Source of the DNA: Rhizomys pruinosus
Taxonomy: Eukaryota; Chordata; Mammalia; Rodentia; Spalacidae
DNA length: 64,000 nucleotides
NCBI GenBank assembly: GCA_009823505.1
Contig: VZQC01011003.1
Coordinates: 2,140,129-2,204,128 of the forward strand
Direction of reading: 5' to 3'
The translations under genes and the position numbers were made by a program. The notes under the pieces were generated by a model. The model was not told the origin of the DNA. It saw nothing but the letters and a program-made list of their open reading frames with translations, and ran no database searches. Of the stretch, positions 9,215 to 19,985 are shown in pieces (position 1 is the first letter of the stretch; every line of letters starts with the position of its first letter).

Positions 9215-9986
9215 GTGAGTGCGCCGGCGGGACGTTGCGGGGCTCATCCTGGGCGGGATGGGACGGCGTGGTGGGACTGCCTTGTTGCAGCCGGGGCACG
9301 AGCCCAGAGTGCCGCCATCTCCCCTGGGGCTCCCTGGAAAGCGAGCGAGCTGTCACCCCCCGGGGGGGGGGCTGCAGAGCGCCTGCCCCCCTCGCCCCCG
9401 CCGGAGCCGGGACCCCAGAAAGTTTCTGAGTGTTTGCAACCCTTTGGGGGTCCGAGACTGCTCCCTTGCTTAGTGCTGCGGGCAGAACCTTGCAATCAAA
9501 TGGCAATTTGGTGTGCCCCATAGAGGTCGAAGGGGAGAGGTCGCCGAGAGAGGCCAGGGCAAGGTTAGGAGGAAGCTGACCTGGAACCCTCATCTTGGTG
9601 GTAAAAGGAGCACCCAGAAGAGGAAGTTGGAAAACCTCGTATTCCAGAAGAGTGTTTGTCCTGGAATCTTTGCATCGTGGTGAGACAGAGTTGAGCAGAA
9701 CCTCTGGCTCTCAACCCTTTGGGGATAGGAGGTCATTTGAGCAACTATTCAAAACAAGGGCCACTTGAAAACATCCCTCACGAAGAACCCTGGTTCTTGG
9801 TCAAACCCCTCTTCTTACGAGGTGGTGAAGTTAGGTTGTGGATGGCAAAGTTGGTTTTTGTTTTGGCTTGTGTAGGTGAAATAGGGCAGGTCTGGGCAGC
9901 AGCAGGGTAAGGCTTTCTTTCAGTTTCCAGAGACCCAGCCTAGGGCCCATTCCACTGGCACAGCTTGCTAGAAGAAAACAGAGATC
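9215..9986. other. SLC35G1: Start of SLC35G1 intron 1
   Basis: GC-rich for about 200 bases, then ordinary intronic sequence. A 9-base CCCCGCCCC-type insertion near 13664 in the second copy is absent here. Confidence 0.7.
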
Positions 9987-10154
9987 TTTTTTTTTTTTTT
10001 TGATCTTTTGGTCTTTTTGAGACAGGGTCTCCCTTTAGTCTCAGCTGGCCTGGAACTTGCTCTGTAGACCAGGTTGACCTTGAGCTCACAAAGAACTGCC
10101 TGCCTCTGCCTCCCAAGGACTGGGATTAAAGGTGTGTGCCACCACACCTGGTCC
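9987..10154 (-). repeat. B1 SINE at end of block D1
   Basis: Poly(T), GGTCTTTTTGAGACAGGGTC to CCACCACACCTGG. The second block copy departs from the first inside this poly(T). Confidence 0.93.
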
Positions 10155-10298
10155 CAAGGGGCAACAAAACTGCCCCACCCAAAACAAAAGCCAGTCCAAG
10201 AATCCATTTCCAGTCCTGAATGTGGTCCACAAAGGTCTCAAAAAAATAGATAATTCCAAAGCAAGCAAGTTACCTTTGAAAGCAAACACAAACCAAAA

Positions 10299-10299
10299 N
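10299..10299. other. Assembly join, single N
   Basis: One N separates unique intron sequence from the point (10300) where sequence equivalent to 6012 restarts. This is a contig junction. Confidence 0.92.
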
Positions 10300-10317
10300 A
10301 GCCATCTCTCCAGCTCC

Positions 10318-10578
10318 CCCATAATTTCATTTTTTTTTCATAATTTCATTTTTGACACTGAATAATATTCCAGTATATAGGGTACATAATATTCTGTTTA
10401 TCTGTTTGGTCACTGATAGACATTTAGACCTTTTGGGTCTGCGAATAATGCTTCTGTGAATACAGGTATACAAATATCTGTTCAAGTTCCTACTTAGTGG
10501 AATTTCTGAATCATATGATTTTAGATATTTTTTGACAAGCTATCCCTATACTCTTTTTGTCCTGTTATAAATTCTAGA
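10318..10578 (-). repeat. L1M LINE fragment (second copy)
   Basis: Counterpart of the L1M part at 6032-6290. The other half of this L1M (5486-5816) is not repeated, because the second block starts inside the B2 that split it. Confidence 0.78.
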
Positions 10579-10589
10579 GTCCGTTTTAT

Positions 10590-10763
10590 CTTTTTTTTTT
10601 TTTTTTTTTTTTTGGTCTTTTTGAGGGACAGGGTCTCCCTCTAGCACCCAGCTGTCCAGAAACTCACTCGCCAGACCAGGCTGGCCTTGAACTCACAAGA
10701 TTCTCCTGCCTCTGCCTCCCGAGTGCTAGGACTAAATGGCCTCGCCAGCACGCCCGGCTTGTT
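10590..10763 (-). repeat. B1 SINE (second copy)
   Basis: Counterpart of 6300-6472 with several indels (for example ACTCGCCAGACCAGG for ACTCTGCAGACCAGG). Confidence 0.9.
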
Positions 10764-11007
10764 TTATCATTTCTTTGAGCAGTAGGCTTTGCCTTTCAAG
10801 TGTACTAGTTTACCTTTCTCCTCAATGACCTCTCTTGCTTGTTCCTTTTTTACTTTAACAAGGTTATTTCAAAATACAATCTTATGTTCCACTGTCATGA
10901 TTTTTTCCAAAACATAAACATTAGGTTCCACTCATTGGAACAAATTGCTATTTTTGTAAGTCATGGAGTATAATTCTGGTTAAATGAATAAGACATCTAC
11001 ACTTTTC

Positions 11008-11237
11008 GGAGCTGGAGATGGCTCAGTGGTTAAGAGCACCGACTTGCTCTTGCAGAGGACCCGGGTTCAATTCCCAACTACCCACATGGCAGCTAAGAAC
11101 TGTCTTTAACTCCAAGTTCCCGGGAATTGAACCGTCTTCTGACCTCCAATGGCATTGCATCGGACGGGTGCCAAACTACTACCTGCAGACAGTACATTCA
11201 TACACATAAAAAAATAAAAATAAAATTTTAAATTAAA
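11008..11237 (+). repeat. B2 SINE (second copy)
   Basis: Counterpart of 6714-6950. Damaged by indels such as CACCGACTTGCTCTTGCAG and GAATTGAACCGTCTTCTG. Confidence 0.9.
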
Positions 11238-11319
11238 AAAAATAATCTATACCTTCTTTGGGGGGTTTGTGGGGGTTGCTCAGACTTTTAAATCAACAGC
11301 AAGATAAAGCATAACAGGT

Positions 11320-11425
11320 TTAGATCATGCCTGCAGTCCCAGCTACTGAGGTGGCTGAGTGGAGATGATCATTGGGTAAAATGTTTAAGACACCAACCTG
11401 GGCAATATAGTGAGACCTATTTCCC
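11320..11425 (+). repeat. 7SL-derived fossil monomer (second copy)
   Basis: Counterpart of 7030-7136, with GCAGTCCCAGCTACTGAG and CTGGGCAATATAGTGAGACC preserved. Confidence 0.58.
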
Positions 11426-11654
11426 CAGAAACACAATACAAACAAAGATAAAGATGCCAGCCTGATATGCCTTCTGAGACAGGAGAGATCAAGGCTCCTA
11501 AAGCACACACCCCCACTTGGGGTATTTCTGGCATGCAAACAGGAGGGGAAAGCAGAGTCTAACTGTGAAGCACTGAGACTCCTGCTGCTGCCACAAGACT
11601 GTCAGGATCTTGGATTTCCAGTTGTTAGTGGGGAGAAGTAAGATTTACCTTTCT

Positions 11655-11807
11655 GCAGGCATGGTGGTCCACGCCTTTAATCCTAGCATTGGGAGGCAGA
11701 GGCAGGAGGATCTCTGTGAGTTTCAGGCCAGCCTGGTCTACATAGCAAGTTTCCAGGCCAGCTGGCAAGGAGACCCTTTCTCAAAAAGACCAAAAAAAAA
11801 AAAAAAT
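11655..11807 (+). repeat. B1 SINE (second copy)
   Basis: Counterpart of 7364-7513. It keeps GCTGGCAAGGAGACCC where the first copy reads GCTGAGAGACCC, so here the second copy looks closer to B1 consensus. Confidence 0.9.
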
Positions 11808-12949
11808 TTGCCTTTCCTATACTTTCACCTGTCACTGAGTTGCAGGTGCCACCTTTTTGTATACTGGTATAAAAGGTGTGAGGTTGTAGCCCACCTAAGC
11901 CGAGGACTTTAGGAGGCCAACTGAGGAAGAGGCTCTGAGAAACAATTATCCTGAACTGCATTATCCAGTGTAGGAAATGTGCTGCACCATCCTGCCATAT
12001 ACCTACCAGAGACCAAAACAAGGCCTCACTCTGTCTCAGTAGAAGCAGACTGTGGCTTGTGACCGGTATCCAGAGGAGCCTGTTTGGAGCAACTTTCTCA
12101 GAACTTCTACCTCAGTTGGCTTCCTGGAAAGTCACCAATTTAGGTGGCCTTACGACTTTACACATGTATCTGCTAACAACTCTGAAAAGTATACAGAGAA
12201 ACTTTTCATCTCTATTCAGTGGAGGAGATGATGAAGTCTTCATGGGGCACGGTGGTGACTGAGACCATGCAATCAGGCCAGAATTAGGAAAGCCTGACTT
12301 CAAGCCCAGTACTGTTTCTGCTAAGAACCAGTGTCCACCAATGACTGGATAAAGGCTACCCTCACTCCTTGTTTGGTAATGTGGTTGGGGACCAGATCTA
12401 GAACAGTTTAGGCACGTCTGCCCTCGCCCAGAGTCTAGGTAAGCCTTTAAAGCAAGCAAAGAGATGGGAAAAAAGAAAAGAAAAAAAGTGCGGATTTGGT
12501 TAGCAATACTGGGCTCAAATGACGGGTAGCTTTAACTTTATTGGGTCTAGTCAGATTATTTGAAACTTGCATCTGGAAAAACTAAGGGTGGGGAGGAAAG
12601 GTGAGGGGAGTTGAGAAGCGTGGGTAACCGATCGAGAGGAAGAGGACGAGAGAGGGAGAGGGGAGATTAGGCATAAGAGATACTGAGAATATGCCAGTGA
12701 TGCATGCCTAGTATTGCAAAGCCCATATAAATAGGTTCTGCTGTTTTCTAGTTGTTTTTATCCTTGATTATACACTACACTGACAAAAAAAAAAAACAAC
12801 AACAAAAACCAGGTAAATTCCAGCTCCCTTGGTCAGGTGGCAGCGAGATACCACAGAAACAGTTGATGCTTAAAATGCTAGACAAAGCTTTGTAGTCTCC
12901 GGGGCAGCCCAGAGGTGCTGCCTGTGGTACCACACCAATAAACAAATGC
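11808..12949. other. Upstream flank of exon 1 (second copy)
   Basis: Counterpart of 7514-8659, including the purine tract near 12585-12668. No exon or repeat family recognised beyond that. Confidence 0.5.
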
Positions 12950-13211
12950 TCACTCTCTATGGCAACAGAAGGCCTCAGGACTCGTGGCGCCTGGCTGCGT
13001 CCCCCTCTGTCTGTGCAAAGGCAGAAAGGACCACTGTGCCGCCCAGCCTGACCGCAGCAGCGGCAGAGGGACGGACACCTCCGGCCAGCTGTGGGCATCG
13101 CAGCCTGAGCGACAGGGCAGGGCTCCCCGCGGGCAGCAGGCGCCGGGCACCGCGGGCAGGAGGGCAGCGCAGGACAGGCGGGTGGTGCGGGAGGGGAGTG
13201 GGGGGTGAGAG

Positions 13212-13233
13212 AGGCGGGCGCACGCGCATGCGT
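13212..13233 (+). promoter_or_regulatory. SLC35G1: GC box and NRF1-type site (second copy)
   Basis: GCGCATGCGT at 13224-13233 and the adjoining GGCGGG are identical to the first copy. Confidence 0.58.
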
Positions 13234-13327
13234 ACTGGCCCTCCGCCGGCCGGAAGAGCCGGGCAGCCGGGTGGCTGCTGCCGGGCGCCAGACGGCGCGC
13301 AACGGCTGGGAGAGCGCGGGCCGCGGG

Positions 13328-13505
13328 ATGGGGCCCCCGGAGAGCGCGGCGCAGGCGGCAGCCGAGGCGATGGAGCTGCAATTGCCCGAGCAGCTGCTGA
13401 TGGAGCGCGCAGCCCCGAGCGCAGGCGAGGAGCCGGCTGACGCCCCCGGGCGCGGCAGGTGCTGGATGTGCGGAGCCTCGGCGTGCGGGTCGCGCGCGGA
13501 GCCAG
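13328..13505 (+). CDS. SLC35G1: SLC35G1 coding exon 1 (second copy)
   Basis: Same 178-base coding exon as 9037-9214, with the same start context and the same CAG|GTGAGT donor. I see one coding change: codon 19 is TTG (Leu) rather than ATG (Met), in the non-membrane N-terminal tail. Both copies are open and intact. An allelic difference explains this better than paralogue divergence, because no second set of silent changes accompanies it. A fully functional second promoter and exon 1 inside intron 1 would be unusual but cannot be excluded from sequence alone. Confidence 0.85.
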
Positions 13506-14286
13506 GTGAGTGCGCCGGCGGGACGTTGCGGGGCTCATCCTGGGCGGGATGGGACGGCGTGGTGGGACTGCCTTGTTGCAGCCGGGGCACGAGCCCAGAG
13601 TGCCGCCATCTCCCCTGGGGCTCCCTGGAAAGCGAGCGAGCTGTCACCCCCCGGGGGGGGGGCTGCCCCGCCCCCCAGAGCGCCTGCCCCCCTCGCCCCT
13701 CCGGAGCCGGGACCCCAGAAAGTTTCTGAGTGTTTGCAACCCTTTGGGGGTCCGAGACTGCTCCCTTGCTTAGTGCTGCGGGCAGAACCTTGCAATCAAA
13801 TGGCAATTTGGTGTGCCCCATAGAGGTCGAAGGGGAGAGGTCGCCGAGAGAGGCCAGGGCAAGGTTAGGAGGAAGCTGACCTGGAACCCTCATCTTGGTG
13901 GTAAAAGGAGCACCCAGAAGAGGAAGTTGGAAAACCTCGTATTCCAGAAGAGTGTTTGTCCTGGAATCTTTGCATCGTGGTGAGACAGAGTTGAGCAGAA
14001 CCTCTGGCTCTCAACCCTTTGGGGATAGGAGGTCATTTGAGCAACTATTCAAAACAAGGGCCACTTGAAAACATCCCTCACGAAGAACCCTGGTTCTTGG
14101 TCAAACCCCTCTTCTTACGAGGTGGTGAAGTTAGGTTGTGGATGGCAAAGTTGGTTTTTGTTTTGGCTTGTGTAGGTGAAATAGGGCAGGTCTGGGCAGC
14201 AGCAGGGTAAGGCTTTCTTTCAGTTTCCAGAGACCCAGCCTAGGGCCCATTCCACTGGCACAGCTTGCTAGAAGAAAACAGAGATC

Positions 14287-14415
14287 TTTTTTTTTTTTTT
14301 TGGGGGGGGGGGGTCTTTTTGAGACAGGTTCTCCCTGTACCCTGTAGCCACAGCTGGCCTGGAACTGGACTTGTAGACCAGGCTGGCCTTGAACTCACAG
14401 AGATCTACCTGCCTA
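14287..14415 (-). repeat. B1 SINE, truncated, with poly(G) run
   Basis: Fifteen T are followed by twelve G (14302-14313), then GTCTTTTTGAGACAGG and a reverse B1 that stops after GAGATCTACCTGCC. It occupies the place of the B1 at 9987 but is a different, shorter element, so the sequence has jumped from one B1 to another. Confidence 0.85.
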
Positions 14416-14663
14416 AGTTACACCTTTTTCACCACCTCAACTCCTGGCTCTCCTCCCCTAGGTATGACTTGGGATTTCTTAGCTCTTACCTTCTCAGGTC
14501 TTCTCTCCGTACACGCACCAACTTTAGAGAAGGTCTCAGAAAGATGATTCTTCGTGCATTTTTGTCCTAAAATCCAACAAAAATTATCAGACTTCTGATT
14601 ATATTTGCATGGGCTCCTGCCTCAAGAACCAGGGGTTACCCATCCTGGGTTGACCACAGAGTT
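14416..14663. other. Intron 1, unassigned
   Basis: No repeat or exon recognised. This sequence has no counterpart in the first D1 copy. Confidence 0.5.
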
Positions 14664-14842
14664 AGCCGGGCGTGGTGGCACACGCTTCTAATCCTAGCAC
14701 TGGGGAGGCAGAGGCAGGTGGATCTTTATGAGTTCAAGGATAGCCTGGTCTACAGAGTGAGTTCCAGGACAGCTGGGGCCACAGGGAGACCCTGTCTCTA
14801 AAAGACCAAAAAAAAAAAAGTAAAAAAAAAAAAAAAAAAAAG
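14664..14842 (+). repeat. B1 SINE
   Basis: AGCCGGGCGTGGTGGCACAC to GGGAGACCCTGTCTC with a long interrupted A-tail. AGAGTT before and after suggests a short target-site duplication. Confidence 0.94.
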
Positions 14843-15119
14843 AAAGAGTTGGTTTCTTACCTGTATCACCCTGTGGTTGAATGTCATTCTGACTTACTGT
14901 TGTTGAGTGGGTCTTTTCCAACTTGAGTTTCTCATTCGAGGATCAGTGAGGGCTACTGTAAACTCAGGCAGCACGGGCGAAATAACAGACCTCTGTGAAT
15001 GTACCTAAGAATGTTGTCTTTCAGTTTCTAATAAATTTCTTAATGATTAGTTATTTTAAAAAAAAAGTTGCCAAAACTATTGTTGGCATTGGACTTTTGC
15101 CTGCCTTATTTTAGGCTAT

Positions 15120-15235
15120 TTATTTGGGGGGGGCAAGGTCTCCATATGGAGTCCAAGATGGCCTCAAACTCAGGGTCCTCCCCCATGCCCAGATTCCAGG
15201 CATGCAGCACCATGCTTGGTTTTGAGGCCCTTGGT
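15120..15235 (-). repeat. Degenerate B1-like element
   Basis: AGGTCTCCATATGGAGTCCA, CCTCAAACTCAGGGTCCTCC and ATTCCAGGCATGCAGCACCA follow the reverse B1 layout but are strongly diverged. An older B1 or proto-B1. Confidence 0.55.
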
Positions 15236-15257
15236 CTAAGTGGTTATCTTATCAAAA

Positions 15258-15416
15258 TTTTTTTTTTTTTTGGTCTTTTCAAGACCAGGGTTTCCCTGTA
15301 GCCTCTGCTGTCCTGGAACTCACTCTGTAGACCAGGCTGGACTTGAACTCACAAAGATCCACCTGCCTCTGCCTTCCGAGTGCTAGGATTAAAGGCGTGC
15401 GCCACTACACCCAGCC
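15258..15416 (-). repeat. B1 SINE
   Basis: Poly(T), GGTCTTTTCAAGACCAGGG to CGCCACTACACCCAGC. Confidence 0.93.
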
Positions 15417-15569
15417 AAAAACGTTCAGGTTATAACTTAACAGGTTATAACTTAACCATTTTTCTTGCATTCTCAGATAACCTTACTGGACAGTTCACAG
15501 CTCTCCTAAGGAGGCTATTTGCTGTCTTTGGGAACAGTGTAGATATTAGACTGAAGCAAGGAAAGAAGC

Positions 15570-15765
15570 TCTCTTTGGTTTTGTTTGTTTATTTTTGTTT
15601 TTGTTTTTGTTTTTGTTTTGGTCTTTTTGAGACTAGGTCGCCCTGTAGCTCTGGCTGTCCTAGAACTCACTCTGTAGACCAGGTTGGCTTTGAACTCTCA
15701 GAAATCCGCCTGGCTCTGCCTCCCAAGCACTAGGATCAAAGGCGTGCACCACCACGCCCAGCTAG
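15570..15765 (-). repeat. B1 SINE with (TTTTTG)n tail
   Basis: A TTTTTGTTTTTG tail region, then GGTCTTTTTGAGACTAGGTC to CACCACGCCCAGC. Confidence 0.92.
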
Positions 15766-17000
15766 AAGCTGTCTTACTCTTGTGCCTCCCTTCCCCTGGA
15801 GGGAGTGAACACCACAGTCCCATCTGTGGACCTCAGACCAGCTTTTACAAAGTTCTCAGTGTTCTGGGTGGGGCCTGGAAATGGAATTGTTAAAAGCTAC
15901 TCAGGTGACTGACTGATTGTAATTGTCAACTAGGTTTATGAATCAGCAGCTTAGAGTATAGAGAAGCTGAGGAAAACAGATTTTCACTTTTTTTCTGGAA
16001 GTTGCATGACCACTTAATTTGAAACAGTGTGAAAATGTATTACACGGGTAAATACCCCGCCCATTTGCTCATCTCCATTGACAGAGAGCATTGAAACTAT
16101 TATTCAATAAGAACTGAGGTTTGCCTGAACAGAACCACTCCTTGCTTTCATTAACAAATAGTCAAATTCAGTCTGACCCTGTGCCACCTGTCCTTTCAGG
16201 AAGCATTAGCCTTAAGTGTTTAAAACTTAAGTGTTTTAAAGGAAAATATATTTGAAAATGGTTAAATTATTAAGTTGAAATTCTTAGAGAAAAAGTCGAG
16301 TTGAAGTTGGAGAAGATCCTCGAATCAACAGTCCGGGAAGATGTTTTCTGTCCCAGGACTTCTCATTCTGTTCTCTCTAAGAGTGGAGGTTTTATGTATG
16401 GGTTGGGTTTCTTTTAAAAGAAAAATATTTGATTTGGGCCTAAATTGCGTAATTTCAGAAGCTCAGCACAGCCAAGGCCTGTATTTGTGGTATTTCACTT
16501 TGGAATCTTCTACAGTTGCTTTGTCATGGCCTGAGTAGGTGTGTGCAGTTCATTTCCGTGGTTTTGGAGCACTAGGGTACAGGGCAGCACGGAGGGTTCT
16601 GGCACCTGTGACAGAAGGACAGAAGCCAGCTTCCAAGCAGTCTCCAGCTGTGCACCTAAAGCAGGAAGGGGGAGTCTGATGAGAATGGTATCACTGATTG
16701 CAAAGGTCAGGCTCTACAGTGCCCCCGGAGAGACTGACGTCTGTCATCATACCTGGTCACGATTTATAGTCACTGTGGACAAAGGTATCTAATGTGAGGA
16801 TGTTGAAATATATTACTTGATATATCATTTATCAGAGAAGGGCATTTCCAAGAGAATGTAATTACCCAACACTGTTTCAAAGCTAAGTAACCTTTGTTTG
16901 GCACATTTTCAAATGGGAGTGGCCATCCTAGTTTTCTAGTAAATTACATGTGCCTATACATCCTACATCTCTACTCTTCATTGACAAGAGTTAGTTATGT
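15766..17000. other. Intron 1, unassigned
   Basis: About 1.2 kb without an exon or a repeat I can name. Short frames at 16341 and 16541 show no recognisable protein. Confidence 0.5.
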
Positions 17001-17002
17001 AA

Positions 17003-17052
17003 CATATATATATATATATATATATATATGTATACATCTATACAACACACAC

Positions 17053-17093
<41 letters not shown>
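17003..17093. repeat. (TA)n and (GT)n microsatellites
   Basis: An alternating TA run from about 17003 to 17029 and a GT run from about 17058 to 17093, separated by a short CATCTATACAACACACACAT spacer. Confidence 0.97.
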
Positions 17094-17094
<1 letters not shown>

Positions 17095-17640
17095 ACCACA
17101 CCTGGCCTGAAAGAGAACTTCACTCTCTAAGGTAAGCATACTGATATCGACAATGTGGGTAGGATTTAAGGATGTCTACTTTGAACATTATGAATCCCCT
17201 TAATTACAAACTGCTGTATCACCATGGAACTATCTTCGATACAAGCAAATAAAATACAAGTACATGCCTGAACCTGCTTACAAAAACTGCAAAAGTAATT
17301 TTAAGGTAGACTTAAATGAAAAATGACAACCCTCAGACAGTGAGGTAATACCTATTCTAATTGTATCAAATCATCCAGATAAATCAGTTCTGAGCACTGG
17401 CACACACACCAACATCTCAAGAGGAAAGGGATGAAACACAGACATGTTACTTTAGATATCCTGGAACAAACTTAACTGTTCCAAATGGTAACCCCTATAA
17501 ATTCCTTTATTTTTTTTCCCAGAAGTAAAAATCCATATTGTTTGCGTCTGAAAAGAGAAAGTGCTTTGACACATTCTTTTCTTAATATTTTTCTCCCAAT
17601 GTTCAACTTAAATGTAATATATAGCACACTATATTTAAAA
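17094..17640. other. Intron 1, unassigned
   Basis: No exon or recognisable repeat. Confidence 0.5.
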
Positions 17641-17875
17641 AGGCACTTGTGGTGGGAGATGGCTAGAATAAAGCCGACGCTCTCAGAGGACCAGATTCGA
17701 TCCCCAGCCACCACATGGGGCGAGAACATTGAACTCCATTCCAGGAAAACTCCAGTTCCAGGGGAATCGACACCTCTTTGACTCCGAGCATTGCACGACA
17801 GGATACCACACTGGGACAGTAATCTACATACACATACAGAAATAAATAAATTAAAAAAAAAATAAATAAAAAGCA
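17641..17875 (+). repeat. B2 SINE, indel-damaged
   Basis: GGGAGATGGCTAGAATAAAG, TCGATCCCCAGCCACCACAT and CCAGTTCCAGGGGAATCGAC are B2 landmarks. Several short stretches are missing compared with the intact copies at 33497 and 50921. Confidence 0.8.
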
Positions 17876-18000
17876 ACACTGCGCATCTATGTCCTAAAAT
17901 ATAATCTCAGTCCTTGTAAGACTTTCAAGTCTGTGGCTTCTCATATGTGTATATTGCTGCAATTCTTTAAGTGCCTTATTCACTTTATAGCTTATAAAGT

Positions 18001-18215
18001 ACCACCATGTAGGATCTGCGGTTAAGAGCACGACGCTCTTAGATGAGGACCCGGTTCGATCCCCACCCACATGGGGCAGAACCGTCTGAACCCATTCCAG
18101 AGAACTCATGTCATGGAATCCGAACCCTCTTCTGAATCTCCGCGTATGCAACGCATGGTGCACTAACCTCATGCAGACAGTACATTATACACATACAAAA
18201 ATAAATTAAAAAAAT
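18001..18215 (+). repeat. B2 SINE, indel-damaged
   Basis: GGTTAAGAGCACGACGCTCT, ACCCGGTTCGATCCCCACCC and GCAGACAGTACATTATACAC mark a B2 with a shortened head and several lost bases. Confidence 0.82.
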
Positions 18216-19429
18216 TAAAAAAATTTCTTAAAAAGTCCCCATAAAACACATGAAGAGTGGAGGGTTGACGATGGCCCTGAGGATTTCCGTTGTTTTCTTT
18301 GTTTTGCTCATACTCTTGCCTCCCACTACTCTGTTCCTATGGGTTAGAGCGTCCCTGCGCTTCTGGCTAAATTGGGATACCATAGCCAAAAACACTCCAA
18401 GCATCAACTCCCTGACTTGGCGGCTCTTGCTAAAGTGGCAAGCATCTAATGCCACCCTCACCTGATGCTGGCCGATCTCCATACCCTCCAGAACTGTCAT
18501 CTTGAAGTCCTCCTGCTTGCCCTGTGGAAGGAAAGAGGAGAACTCATGGGACCTTACTCCATAAATTAAGATAATACCTGGACATAAAGGCCTAATAGTT
18601 GGTGACTCACAAATTTACCACCAACTACTAAAGGGTTCAGAGAGCTCCTTCTGGAATCAAGGCCCAGGGCATTGCATCATAATCTTCCAAAATCTGGTCA
18701 GGAAATTTCAACTTCAAATGCTGATCCTTGTTGAAAGGTAAAGTACAATGTGTTTCTAATCCCTACATTCTTGTTGTTGCTCTTATTTAACAAGTCTAGA
18801 AGGGGGTTAGGGGATGTTTCCAAATCTTTTACTAACTGTTGGTAGACTGAGAAGGGATAAGCATGGAGCTCTAGGGCCTGAAACTGCAATAATTCACCAT
18901 GTGACGGCAACAGTCTTTAACCTTCTATATAAGACACCAAGCAAAAGGATGACAATCTTAATTTAAAGTCTTATTCTCTTCAAAGCAGGGGATATAACTA
19001 CAAGATTGAGCTCCAAAAGGAGTTTTGCTTACTATACATAGTAAATAGTACTGGAGCTTAATATACTGTGCTTCCTTAAAAGAACTTTAGAACATGCCCT
19101 AAGATACCCTGTAGTCAGATGCCAAGCATTGCAGATTGACACACCTGTGGGAGGATGGAGGAAGTTAGCCAGATCTTCTGGGAGCTTCTACTTCAAGCTA
19201 CATACTAAGCCTTGTTAAGAAAGACTCCTGTTGTCGAAGACCTGGTGTGAGCATGAAAAATGTTATGAGATGTCACTTGCTAGTGCGCAGCTGGCCTCTG
19301 AAATGCCACAGAGCATTACCAAAGGCCACTATACGCCAATACAGCAAAATATTGGGCTCCGTGAGAAGATAGCAAGACTCCTCCATCAATTTCAGCTACA
19401 CCTCAACAGCCTGGAGGTGTTATTTGTGC
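18216..19429. other. Intron 1, unassigned
   Basis: No exon recognised. Short frames on both strands at 18228-18500 include a hydrophobic N-terminus but are isolated and followed by stops. This stretch may be the 5' part of the LINE-like or retroelement debris that follows. Confidence 0.35.
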
Positions 19430-19590
19430 AACAGTGGCAGCCACGTGTCTAATATATCCTAAATGGATTTGGCACTATTAGCTCTCTCCTTGGAGGAATA
19501 AAACTCACAGCGGATGCCACAAGTTATGTCATCTAGTGGTTAGGCGATGTTAAAAGCCACAATAAGAAATTGTCACCCCCTTTATAGAAA
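19430..19590 (+). repeat. Retroelement-like module M1
   Basis: TTAGCTCTCTCCTTGGAGGA and GCGGATGCCACAAG recur, diverged, on the opposite strand at about 30170-30345. I cannot name the family. No intact frame spans it. Confidence 0.55.
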
Positions 19591-19744
19591 AGCCACTTTT
19601 TGTGGATTAGCATACCATCCCAAGCATCTGTGTCTATGCTCCAAGCTTAGCTTGACATAATTGGTACTGCTTAAATGCTGTACATCCAATAGCTTGTGCT
19701 TTGTTAGTATGATTAAAAAAGGATATCACTTGGAAAGAAATGCT

Positions 19745-19985
19745 GTTCAAACCACCTGAAGGAAACAACCGAACAGCCTGGGTCCAAAAATGCCCAACTT
19801 CCAAAGAAAATAGACTGTTTTCTTCTCACCCACGTGTTGCCCCTTTCCAAAGCCCAGGGAACAAAACTGCCGCAGCGGATGGCATGTTAGATTTGTAAGG
19901 GCTTGTGGAGGAGATCGGGGTGAATCTGAGACACAAGGACTATAGTTGGACTCCTGCTGCTCAACATGCTTGTGCATATAGGCTT
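19745..19985 (+). repeat. LINE-like module M2 (first occurrence)
   Basis: GACTGTTTTCTTCTCACCCA, CAAAGCCCAGGGAACAAA and TAAGGGCTTGTGG match the module at 30391-30600. That copy continues into a G-rich tract and A-rich tail, so M2 probably belongs to an L1 3' untranslated region. Confidence 0.5.

Larger units (their letters stand above)
8660..9420. promoter_or_regulatory. SLC35G1: CpG island over SLC35G1 promoter and exon 1
   Basis: CpG dinucleotides are dense here (for example GCGCGGGCCGCGGG near 9024) in strong contrast to the AT-rich, CpG-poor flanks. The island covers the presumed transcription start, the whole coding part of exon 1 and the first part of intron 1. No TATA box is evident, as expected for a housekeeping-type promoter. 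Confidence 0.9.
6012..9990. repeat. Duplicated block D1, first copy (promoter and exon 1)
   Basis: This interval matches 10300-14292 base for base apart from scattered small indels and a few substitutions. It includes L1M, B1, B2, the 7SL-like monomer, the CpG island and SLC35G1 exon 1. The CpG-island part is almost identical; the 5' part of the second copy has many one-base differences. The match ends at the poly(T) of the B1 near 9987. Most likely two alleles placed in tandem by assembly. Confidence 0.9.
12950..13710. promoter_or_regulatory. SLC35G1: CpG island (second copy)
   Basis: Counterpart of 8660-9420. Differences seen: A9016 to T13307 in the 5' leader, A9091 to T13382 in the coding exon, and about nine extra C/G bases near 13664 in the intron. 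Confidence 0.9.
10300..14292. repeat. Duplicated block D1, second copy (promoter and exon 1)
   Basis: Direct-orientation counterpart of 6012-9990. It starts exactly after the N at 10299, inside the head of a reverse B2. The first 2.3 kb carries many one-base insertions and deletions relative to the first copy, typical of less well polished sequence. The CpG-island part is nearly identical. The match ends at a poly(T) at 14287. Confidence 0.9.

Noticed and set aside
8415..9593. Long antisense open frame of 392 codons (and its counterpart at 12775-13893)
   Set aside because: It lies opposite exon 1 in a GC-rich CpG island, where stop codons are scarce. The product is low-complexity Ala/Pro/Arg/Ser, resembles no family, and its ends run into poly(T)- and A-rich sequence.
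18228..18500. Hydrophobic short frames suggesting a retroviral envelope remnant
   Set aside because: A single short hydrophobic stretch on either strand, with no neighbouring gag, pol or LTR signals that I could recognise.
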